DNA of 13,012 nucleotides from Oscillospiraceae bacterium (GTDB lineage: Bacteria; Bacillota; Clostridia; Oscillospirales; Ruminococcaceae). The stretch covers positions 1-13,012 of the forward strand of contig WRLS01000047.1 in NCBI GenBank assembly GCA_009776345.1, given 5' to 3'. The position numbers and the translations under genes are program-made. Each line of letters starts with the position of its first letter. Position 1 is the first letter of the stretch. The notes below the pieces were generated by a model that worked only from the letters and a program-made list of their open reading frames with translations, did not search any database and was not told the DNA's origin. Below are positions 1-5,944 of the stretch, in pieces.

Positions 1-21
1 TCGCGCAAAGAAGCAAACGCG

Positions 22-36
22 CCGGGGAGACCCCGG
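22..36. repeat. GC-rich inverted repeat near the left edge
   Basis: Perfect 6-bp arms (ccgggg and ccccgg) surround the 3-nt loop aga, followed directly by a run of C. From memory, similar sequence (a GGGGTCCGGGG-like core) is often dispersed in intergenic DNA of Clostridia; this is recollection, not a search result. It could equally be an isolated chance hairpin. Confidence 0.35.
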
Positions 37-265
37 ACCCCCATTTCGACAAATCGCATAGCTTTGTGCCTTTCATCGCGCACGTCATATGCATAGTTCT
101 ATAATCCGCCCAATCACCCAGCCGAGCCGGGCTCCAGGGCTTGAACGCGAAAAAAGGTATTAGGAACAAAAGAAATCAAAGACTTTTTCCGCTGTTATTA
201 CGTGCGCGGGCGCTTCCGGTGTCGTTCCCTGTTTTAGATTTGTGCTTACTTGCCTTTGTAGCCTT

Positions 266-286
266 ACCCTCTTTTTTAAAGAGGGT
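266..286. repeat. Hairpin 1 of a three-hairpin cluster
   Basis: Perfect 9-bp arms (accctcttt / aaagagggt) with a ttt loop. It is the first of three hairpins within 90 bp. The T-run lies inside the stem and loop rather than after it, so it is not a normal Rho-independent terminator on either strand. Confidence 0.6.
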
Positions 287-288
287 GG

Positions 289-314
289 CATCACTGCGAT
301 TTATCGTAGTGATG
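289..314. repeat. Hairpin 2 of a three-hairpin cluster
   Basis: A 12-position stem (catcactgcgat / atcgtagtgatg) with a 2-nt loop. All positions are Watson-Crick paired except one G-T pair (296 with 307). A single unpaired-equivalent substitution in an otherwise perfect palindrome suggests a stem under constraint or a decaying palindromic repeat. Confidence 0.6.
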
Positions 315-322
315 ACGGGTGT

Positions 323-353
323 TTGTAGGGGCGGCAGATTGCCGCCCCTACAA
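323..353. repeat. Perfect palindromic repeat with 14-bp arms
   Basis: The arms ttgtaggggcggca and tgccgcccctacaa are exact reverse complements separated by a 3-nt loop (gat). The stem is very GC-rich. In the minus-strand direction it lies 43 bp after the MATE stop codon, so it could cap the 3' end of the operon transcript. It is followed by acacccg rather than a U-tract, so termination is not supported by a standard model. The motif resembles REP-like dispersed palindromes (inference). Confidence 0.65.
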
Positions 354-395
354 GTTCCTTCCCTTAATAATTTCTAAATCCAATTTTATTTTCTA

Positions 396-1805
396 TTATA
401 GCCTAATATTCATCCACTTCCCCGATGAAAAGCGCCTAAATGTCAACGTCAGGCGCAGGTATTGGTCGAAGAGGAACGAAATCCACCCGCCCAAAAGCCC
501 CAATCCAACCGGATAGACCAGCACATACGCGATAATCGGGCGCAAAATCATAATACTTACCATGGAAACATACGCGATATACCGCGTGTCCCCCGCCCCC
601 CGCAGGCTCCCCATAAAGATCATCTGGCTTGCCTGCCCGTAAATAATCAGGCCAATGATGGGCAGGATCATCCCCGCCGCCTGTATGATTTCTGGGTCGT
701 TTGAGTAAAGCAAAACCATCCGCCCGCCGAAAAGCATCAGGATGATAAAAATTACCGTAGATGAAATCAGCGACATCCGTTGGCATATCTTGCCGTAAAG
801 GATTGACAGGTCCGGCCTTTTTGCGCCGAGGTTCTGCCCTACAAGCGACGACGCGGAAATCCCGAACCCCTCACCGAAGGCAAAGGACAGGCTGATTATA
901 TTGCTGAGGATCATATGCGCGGCGAACATTGTTGTGCCAAGCCCCGCGACGATCCGCGTGTACATGAAAAAACCCACGCGCATACAAATCTGCTCTAAAA
1001 ACGCGCCTGACGCAACCGTGTACATCGCGCCCACGGTTTTTTTGTCGAAGCGCCAATGCTCCCGCGTGAAAAGGAACAGGAAATGCCCTTTGTGCGATAC
1101 GGAGATTATCGCTAAAGTAAGCCCCGCTGTCCAGCCGCAAATCGTGGAGATGCCCGCCCCCGCGACACCAAGCCTCGGGAAGCCGAGGTTGCCGCCGATG
1201 AGCAGGAAGTTGCCCGTAATCGTGACAATATTCGCCACAAGGTTTATGCGCATGGATGCCCGCGTGTTGCCCGTGCCCCTTTGCGCGGCGCTTATGGTCA
1301 TGGAAAGGCTTGTGATAGGCACGCCGAGCAGCAGGATACGGAAATATCCCACAGCAATATCAATAATATCACTTTGCGCCCCGGTGAACGCAAGGAACGG
1401 ATACGCCAGCGGATACGCGATTGCGGAAAGCGAAACCGAGAAAATAAGGCTTAACAGCATACCCTGCTTTAAAACAGAAGCCGCGCCGTCCGCGTCGCCC
1501 TGCCCGCGCCGCCTTGCCGCGATTGCCGTGACCGATGCGTTCAGCGAAAACACCAGCGTCTGCACGATAAACAGCGGCTGCCCGACAATCCCGACAGCCG
1601 CGATTGCGCCCGCGCCCATGATGCTTACCATAATCGTGTTCACCATATGGATCAGCGCGATGAAAAAGGTTTCCACGATTGCGGGGTAAGCAACGCCGAA
1701 GCCGGTGGAAAAAGCTTCCTTGGCACCGGGCAGCTCGCCCTTCCGAAGGTCCTCTTTTACCATCAGCCCGGGTATGTAAAGCTTGCGGAGCAGTTGTATT
1801 GTCAA
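396..1805 (-). CDS. MATE family multidrug efflux transporter
   Basis: The 469-residue product is a polytopic inner-membrane protein of the MATE (multidrug and toxic compound extrusion) family, which exports cationic drugs or metabolites in exchange for Na+ or H+. Family signs are the length, about 12 hydrophobic segments in two similar halves, the Pro in the first segment (around residue 41, AYPAIVETFF), AAVGIVGQP near residue 70, an RGTGNTR motif in the first half and the matching RGAGDTR motif in the second. I chose the TTG start at 1805 because AAGAGG lies 8-9 nt upstream and no better start with a ribosome binding site follows; the next in-frame ATG is residue 15. The gene begins 19 bp after the fapA stop on the same strand, so it is probably the last gene of the flagellar transcript. 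MATE pumps have no known flagellar role, and the substrate cannot be read from the sequence. Confidence 0.9.
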   Translation of the reverse strand: MTIQLLRKLYIPGLMVKEDLRKGELPGAKEAFSTGFGVAYPAIVETFFIALIHMVNTIMVSIMGAGAIAAVGIVGQPLFIVQTLVFSLNASVTAIAARRRGQGDADGAASVLKQGMLLSLIFSVSLSAIAYPLAYPFLAFTGAQSDIIDIAVGYFRILLLGVPITSLSMTISAAQRGTGNTRASMRINLVANIVTITGNFLLIGGNLGFPRLGVAGAGISTICGWTAGLTLAIISVSHKGHFLFLFTREHWRFDKKTVGAMYTVASGAFLEQICMRVGFFMYTRIVAGLGTTMFAAHMILSNIISLSFAFGEGFGISASSLVGQNLGAKRPDLSILYGKICQRMSLISSTVIFIILMLFGGRMVLLYSNDPEIIQAAGMILPIIGLIIYGQASQMIFMGSLRGAGDTRYIAYVSMVSIMILRPIIAYVLVYPVGLGLLGGWISFLFDQYLRLTLTFRRFSSGKWMNIRL

Positions 1806-1824
1806 TTTAAACTACCTCTTGTGC

Positions 1825-3282
1825 CTACCTCATCGGCGACACCGCGATATTATCGTCAATAACCGACACCTTGCTGAACACAAAGCTTTGGTTTACAGCC
1901 ATTGTAAGCGGCCCGAAGGAAATCTGCACGCCGGAGTGTATGCGGTTTTTGCATTGGATGTATGTATTGTTTTCGCGGCTTTGGCGCAGCTGTTCCTGCT
2001 CGATTTCCTGGAGCCGCACCGTCGCCCTCATGCGGCCGATGCGCAGCTGCTTGATAGAAGCGGTTGCGGCGGCGATGTTGCTGTCAAAATCCGCCTGCTG
2101 TATGCCCTTGGCTTTGAGCGCGTTTATGCGGTTGATAAGCTGGTTGAGCTTTAGCTCCTCTGCGTCCAGGTCCTTGAATTTCCCCAGCAGCCCTTCTTTT
2201 TCCTCTAAAATGGCCCTATCCTCATTTTGCATGACAATCTGCGTGGCGACATGGGATGATGTGCCTATTGCCAGCGCGTTTAGGTAGCCGCCGGAGATAG
2301 TCGTCTTCCCGCCGATCAGCGTGCCTTTTTTCCCGTTAAGCTCAACATTTCCGGAACATTCCACCACCGAATATATGATCGTATCGGCGTAGATGCTGCC
2401 CTTTACTTTCAGGTGCGCGTTTTGGATGTACTTGCATTTTAATGTGCCTGATGCCTCGATTACGCTCTGGTTCATTCCGTTTACGCCTTCGCTGATGACG
2501 ATGTCGCCTGCGGCTTTAAGCGTTGCGCCCTCTACCGTGCCCTTTATTGTAATATTGCCGCCGGAGGTGATCTTAAAGCCCGAAAGCACGTCGCCGTTAA
2601 TTTGCACGTCGCCGATGAAATCTATATCGCCTGTGGAGTTGTCGACATCGCCGTTTACCCTAAAGACATCGACAACCTCGACAACGCCTTTTTTTACTTT
2701 GGCGTCGCCGTCTGTACCTGCCATAAGCTTCAGCCCATCCTCGGACAGGACAGTGTTCTTGCCCTGGATAGGGTGATTTTTTTTGCCGAAGCGCCCGGGC
2801 AGTACATTCCCCAATACATCCATGCCGTCTTCGCCCTTTTGTTCGGGGAAGATTTCAGCAAGGAGCGCGCCCTTTGTCACATTCTGGATAAGCCCGAGGT
2901 CGCGGTAATCAACAGTGCCGTCCTCGCGCTCCTTGGGCTTCAGCGCGGTTTCGGTGCTGACATGGTACTTGATATAGCCGTCCGCGCCGACTTCCTCGCG
3001 CTTGCCCCGCGCAACCACCATAGGGTGGTGGTAAACATTGTCCTTGCACAGCGCGCGGATCTGGTCTTCGCTTATGCCGAATTTGACCCCGCCGTCCTCG
3101 AGGGTTTTCATAACGTCGGAAAACTCCGCGGGGAGGGTCCTCACGCTGGTAGTGATAATCTCGATTTCCGCCTCCATACGGTTTGGGGAAACCTTTAGGA
3201 GTATCTGCGGCGCTGTTGGCTGTTCTTCCTCCGCCGTAACGGCTTCGTCCTCCGTGACTTGATCTTGGATGATATCACTCAT
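1825..3282 (-). CDS. fapA: FapA / DUF342 family protein (flagellar assembly protein A)
   Basis: The 485-residue cytoplasmic protein belongs to the DUF342/FapA family, which is often encoded near flagellar or polarity genes; in Vibrio FapA affects flagellation and polar localisation. An acidic N-terminal tail (1-25) is followed by an N-terminal domain (about 28-200), then a run of Gly/Asp-rich short strands (about 205-340) with the family pattern GDV-x-STGDIDFIGDV and repeated GD/GN turns, expected to form a right-handed beta-helix. A predicted coiled coil (about 355-435, rich in Glu, Lys, Leu, Gln) and a short beta-rich C-terminus close it. The ATG start is backed by GGAGG 9 nt upstream. It follows the flgG-type gene after a 120-bp spacer with 7-bp repeats and precedes the MATE gene by 19 bp. 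Its biochemical role in Clostridia is not settled. Confidence 0.88.
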   Translation of the reverse strand: MSDIIQDQVTEDEAVTAEEEQPTAPQILLKVSPNRMEAEIEIITTSVRTLPAEFSDVMKTLEDGGVKFGISEDQIRALCKDNVYHHPMVVARGKREEVGADGYIKYHVSTETALKPKEREDGTVDYRDLGLIQNVTKGALLAEIFPEQKGEDGMDVLGNVLPGRFGKKNHPIQGKNTVLSEDGLKLMAGTDGDAKVKKGVVEVVDVFRVNGDVDNSTGDIDFIGDVQINGDVLSGFKITSGGNITIKGTVEGATLKAAGDIVISEGVNGMNQSVIEASGTLKCKYIQNAHLKVKGSIYADTIIYSVVECSGNVELNGKKGTLIGGKTTISGGYLNALAIGTSSHVATQIVMQNEDRAILEEKEGLLGKFKDLDAEELKLNQLINRINALKAKGIQQADFDSNIAAATASIKQLRIGRMRATVRLQEIEQEQLRQSRENNTYIQCKNRIHSGVQISFGPLTMAVNQSFVFSKVSVIDDNIAVSPMR

Positions 3283-3299
3283 ACCGCAAAACCTCCGTA

Positions 3300-3334
3300 T
3301 AGAAATTAGAAAATAGGAATTAGGAAATAGTAAG
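3300..3334. repeat. Heptanucleotide tandem repeat, block A
   Basis: Five consecutive 7-bp units starting at 3300, 3307, 3314, 3321 and 3328 fit the pattern tagRAAW (tagaaat, tagaaaa, taggaat, taggaaa, then the diverged tagtaag). The block ends 17 bp before the fapA start codon, just upstream of its ribosome binding site. Confidence 0.65.
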
Positions 3335-3361
3335 GGAAGAAATTTGCTGCGCCGTCTTTTT

Positions 3362-3392
3362 CCTGAAACCCGGAACCTTAATCCTAAAACCT
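3362..3392. repeat. Heptanucleotide repeat, block B (diverged)
   Basis: A cct/ccc triplet recurs at exactly 7-bp steps (3362, 3369, 3376, 3383, 3390), each followed by an A-rich tetranucleotide, so the pattern is CCYNRAA-like. The unit differs from block A in the same spacer. It lies just after the stop codon of the flgG-type gene in the direction of transcription. Confidence 0.55.
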
Positions 3393-3402
3393 GCGAAGCT
3401 CG

Positions 3403-4173
3403 CTATCTCAAACTGTTGACGATCTGCTCGACTTCGTCCGCTGTTTGGACCATGCGGGAGTTAAAGCTGAACGCGCGCTGCGCTTCGATCATGCTGACCA
3501 TTTCGTGCGCGATTTCCACGCTTGAGTTTTCCAAATAAGCTTGGACAAGGGAGCGGTCTTGGGGATCGACTTGGAGCGCGGGGCCTGATTCCGGGGTTGG
3601 GTAAAAGGTCGTGCCTTCCATCGACCAAAGCCCGAATGGGTTTGAAAAGCTGAAAATGCCGGCTTCCGCCTCGACATCCGCACTTCCCGGGAACATCAGC
3701 TCGCCCATGCCGTTAAAGGACGGAAGCTTGCCGTTATCGTCGGGCTGGGCTTCGATTACCTGCCAGTCGCTGTCCAGAAGGCGCTCGCCGTTCCCGTTTA
3801 CCAGGTACCATGTGCCGTCGTCATTGTTCCATGAGAAATTGCCGCTGCGTGTGTAGCGTATTTCCCCGCCGCGCGTCTGAACAGCGAAGAAATTGTTTTC
3901 CCCGATAAGTGTAAGGTCAAGCTCCCGCCCGGTATATGCGGGCGCGCCCTGGCTGATGAGGATATCGTTTTTGTTCACCTTTACGCCATGCCCTGTTTGT
4001 ACTTCGTTTTCGGCAGTGCGGCGGTTCAGGTTTTGGTAGATCAAATCTTTGAACGCGGTGCGCATGGGTTTGAAGCCAACGGTGTTGACATTGGCGATGT
4101 TGTTGGATATTACGTTGAGCCTGTCTTGATGCGCGATAAGCCCGGAGCGGGCGTTGTAGAAGCCTCTGATCAT
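3403..4173 (-). CDS. flgG: Flagellar rod protein, FlgG type (FlhP-like)
   Basis: The 256-residue axial protein is of the FlgF/FlgG family that builds the distal rod, which passes through the cell envelope between MS ring and hook. The N-terminal rod motif is intact (GFYNARSG near residue 4, then NVISNNIANVNTVGFK at about 20-36), and the C-terminal motif is FlgG-like (SSVEIAHEMVSMIEAQRAF and a final EQIVNSLR). These two ends pair as a coiled coil in assembled subunits; the middle is the variable domain. No signal peptide is present, as expected for a type III export substrate. The ATG is preceded by GGAAAGG 11 nt upstream. It lies 23 bp after its paralogue, and the two share near-identical first codons, pointing to an old tandem duplication. 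In Bacillus the equivalents are called flhO and flhP. The exact FlgF versus FlgG assignment is inferred from the C-terminus. Confidence 0.88.
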   Translation of the reverse strand: MIRGFYNARSGLIAHQDRLNVISNNIANVNTVGFKPMRTAFKDLIYQNLNRRTAENEVQTGHGVKVNKNDILISQGAPAYTGRELDLTLIGENNFFAVQTRGGEIRYTRSGNFSWNNDDGTWYLVNGNGERLLDSDWQVIEAQPDDNGKLPSFNGMGELMFPGSADVEAEAGIFSFSNPFGLWSMEGTTFYPTPESGPALQVDPQDRSLVQAYLENSSVEIAHEMVSMIEAQRAFSFNSRMVQTADEVEQIVNSLR

Positions 4174-4196
4174 ATTTACAACAACCTTTCCAAAAA

Positions 4197-4976
4197 CTAC
4201 GTGATACGTGAGATGCGGCTGTAGGACTGCTCTGTCATATTATCGTACATTTTCAGAATTTGGCTTGCGCTTTGAAGGGAGCGCTGTGCCGCGATCATCT
4301 CTGTCATCTCCATTGCCATGTTTACGTTCGAGCGCTCAACATGGCCCTGTAAGGTGGTAAACGAGCTGTCGCCGATACCGCCAAGAGTGTACTCCTGCGG
4401 GATGAACATACCGTTCGGGGCTTTGTGAAGGGCGTCGTAGTCATCGGGCTGCGCGATCAGCAGCTGGGTCAAGTAGACAAGCTCATCATTGTCCCAGTCG
4501 ATGATATAGATCTCGCCGTTTTCGCCGAGCTTAAATTCCGATGTACCGATGATTATATCGCCGTCAACGCCTTGAACGCGCCCGAAGCCGGGATGCACCA
4601 GGTAGCCCTCCTCGTCCAAAGAAAACTGGCCGTCGCGGGTAAAATAATCTACATCGTTGTAATCCCGCACAATGAAAAACCCTTCGCCTGCGATTGCAAA
4701 GTCCATGGGGCGGCCCGTCATCTCAAAGCCGCCTTGGGAATAGTTGGTGTAGTCGATGTCTGTGGTCTGCATGAACACGCCCCTGCCGATCTGATCAGTG
4801 CGTTCACGCTGGTAGGCGTTCATGCGCACGGCGATATGCTCGCCGAAGGTGGACATCGTGACCCCGTCTTTTTTATATCCGGCGGTGGTGACATTTGCCA
4901 GGTTGTTGGAGATCATGTTCAGGCGTTTTTCCTGTGTCACCATGCCCGACCCGGCATTGTAGAAGCCTCTAACCAT
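4197..4976 (-). CDS. flgF: Flagellar rod protein, FlgF/FlgG family (FlhO-like)
   Basis: The 259-residue product is the first of two tandem rod-type axial proteins exported by the flagellar type III apparatus. It has the N-terminal motif GFYNAGSGMVTQEKRLN and NMISNNLANVTTAGYK (within about residues 4-36) and the C-terminal motif SNVNMAMEMTEMIAAQRSLQ. A longer reading frame begins at 5018, but I chose the ATG at 4976 because AAAGGA lies 9 nt upstream and because the family starts with M-V/I-R-G-F-Y. It follows the sigma28 gene by about 106 bp and precedes the flgG-type gene by 23 bp. The order sigma28 followed by two flgG-type genes resembles Clostridioides difficile (flgG1, flgG), so flgG1 would be an equally valid name. 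No sigma28-type promoter is evident in the spacer. Confidence 0.87.
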   Translation of the reverse strand: MVRGFYNAGSGMVTQEKRLNMISNNLANVTTAGYKKDGVTMSTFGEHIAVRMNAYQRERTDQIGRGVFMQTTDIDYTNYSQGGFEMTGRPMDFAIAGEGFFIVRDYNDVDYFTRDGQFSLDEEGYLVHPGFGRVQGVDGDIIIGTSEFKLGENGEIYIIDWDNDELVYLTQLLIAQPDDYDALHKAPNGMFIPQEYTLGGIGDSSFTTLQGHVERSNVNMAMEMTEMIAAQRSLQSASQILKMYDNMTEQSYSRISRIT

Positions 4977-5067
4977 TTTATCAGATCCTTTCAGAAAGAG
5001 AAGTGATGAAGCAATCATGCCATCGTGTGCGTAACATTGATATGCGCTGGGCTAATCCGAGTTGCGT

Positions 5068-5082
5068 CCGGGCTCAGCCCGG
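5068..5082 (-). repeat. Palindrome directly after the sigma28 stop codon
   Basis: The sequence ccgggctcagcccgg is a perfect inverted repeat with 7-bp arms around one base (or 6-bp arms with a 3-nt loop). It starts on the base after the sigma28 stop codon. No T-tract follows in the minus-strand direction, so it is more likely an RNA-stabilising or attenuating hairpin, or part of an intergenic repeat, than a full terminator. Confidence 0.5.
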
Positions 5083-5865
5083 TTAGGCTGTTATATACTC
5101 ATGCATATACTTTTTCATCTTGACAATTGCGGCGGAATGTATCTGGCAGACACGGGATTCGCTTACCCCCAGCACCGCGGCGATTTCCTTTAGCTTGAGC
5201 CGCTCGTAGTAATAAAGCGATATCACGGTGCGTTCGCGTTCGTTGAGCGCGTCGATTGAGCCTGTGAGCTGTACACGCAGTTCATCCTCCATCAGCTTGC
5301 GCTCCGGGGATTCCTCCGCGCTGTCGGAGGCGAAATCGTCGTACCCCACCGAGGACATCTTCTGCCAAACGACTTCTTCGTAGGACAGCAGGTTAAATGA
5401 ATAAGTCTGCTCCATTACGCGGTCGAGCTGCCCGGGCGTCATATCCATTTCCTTTGCAAGCTCCTGATGCGTTGGCTGGCGCCCGAGATCGGTGCAGAGC
5501 TTGCTGTTCATGTCCTCTAAATCCCGGGAAAGCTTGCGCAGCCTGCGCGGTATCCAGTCCTGTGAGCGTATATAGTCGATGATCGAGCCTTTTACTTTAA
5601 TTGACGCAAAGGTTTCAAACTTTATGTTGCGGGCAGGGTCGTATTTTTCCACGGCGTCGATAAGTGCGATTATGCCCTGGTTTACCACGTCGTCAAGCTG
5701 CGCGTAGTTTTTGAATGTACCGCGCATACGCAGCGCGATGCACTTGACAAGCTGCGAGTAATGCAGCACAAGCTCGTTGCGCAATTCGACGCTCCGGTCT
5801 TCCAGATACTGCCCCCAAAGCTCGGAGCTGATGACATTAACCGGTTCCATAGCGGGTTCTCCCAT
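5083..5865 (-). CDS. fliA: RNA polymerase sigma-28 factor (FliA/SigD/WhiG family)
   Basis: The 260-residue sigma70-family factor directs transcription of late flagellar genes (flagellin, motor, chemotaxis). Region 2 spans about residues 29-100, including the core-binding and -10 contacting segment (GIIALIDAVEKYDP, FETFASIKVKGSIIDYIR). It is followed by DWIPRRLRKLSRDLE, diagnostic of the FliA/WhiG type, region 3 to about residue 155, and region 4 with a helix-turn-helix at about 225-247 (LKEIAAVLGVSESRVCQI). The ATG at 5865 has AGGAAAGG about 7 nt upstream; the in-frame ATG at codon 6 also has a GGAG 8 nt upstream, so the start could be five codons later. It lies 79 bp after flhA. Its usual partner, the anti-sigma factor FlgM, is not in the window. 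Confidence 0.95.
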   Translation of the reverse strand: MGEPAMEPVNVISSELWGQYLEDRSVELRNELVLHYSQLVKCIALRMRGTFKNYAQLDDVVNQGIIALIDAVEKYDPARNIKFETFASIKVKGSIIDYIRSQDWIPRRLRKLSRDLEDMNSKLCTDLGRQPTHQELAKEMDMTPGQLDRVMEQTYSFNLLSYEEVVWQKMSSVGYDDFASDSAEESPERKLMEDELRVQLTGSIDALNERERTVISLYYYERLKLKEIAAVLGVSESRVCQIHSAAIVKMKKYMHEYITA

Positions 5866-5901
5866 TATATGGCCTTTCCTTTCGAGGAGTGGGTACTTAA
5901 T

Positions 5902-5929
5902 TGATAATTGATAATTGAGAATTGATAAT
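5902..5929. repeat. Heptanucleotide tandem repeat, block C
   Basis: Four units of 7 bp in a row (tgataat, tgataat, tgagaat, tgataat), with a further partial AT-rich unit on the right. It fills most of the 79-bp spacer between flhA and the sigma28 gene, the place where flhF and flhG sit in many relatives. Confidence 0.75.
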
Positions 5930-5944
5930 TAAAAATTATCCGGG

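Larger units (their letters stand above)
1..395. other. Gene-free region downstream of the operon, rich in inverted repeats
   Basis: No convincing coding sequence is seen on either strand. The short plus-strand reading frames here (for example 141-377) have no ribosome binding site worth the name, no family resemblance, and run straight through hairpin sequences. What the region does hold is a GC-rich inverted repeat near the left edge (22-36) and three consecutive hairpins at 266-286, 289-314 and 323-353. The region follows the stop codon of the MATE gene, so it is the 3' flank of the flagellar operon. None of the hairpins has a clear T-tract in the minus-strand direction, so no standard intrinsic terminator can be called. 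Confidence 0.7.

Noticed and set aside
323..353. Intrinsic terminator for the operon
   Set aside because: The stem is strong but no T-tract follows in the direction of transcription, so I list it only as a palindromic repeat.
141..377. Short plus-strand frames in the left intergenic region (also 319-516)
   Set aside because: They pass through the hairpin cluster, have no family resemblance, and the second runs into the end of the MATE gene.
901..1689. 262-codon open frame on the plus strand
   Set aside because: Antisense to the MATE gene, no ribosome binding site or recognisable domain; a shadow of the GC-rich codons of the real gene.
4977..5018. Longer start for the first rod gene
   Set aside because: The extra 14 residues are unlike the family, and the ribosome binding site AAAGGA lies between the two starts, in front of the ATG at 4976.
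5068..5082. Intrinsic terminator after sigma28
   Set aside because: Perfect palindrome at the stop codon but no following T-tract, and the rod genes follow on the same strand.
5902..5929. CRISPR-like repeats
   Set aside because: Units are only 7 bp and directly adjacent with no spacers; this is a simple tandem repeat.
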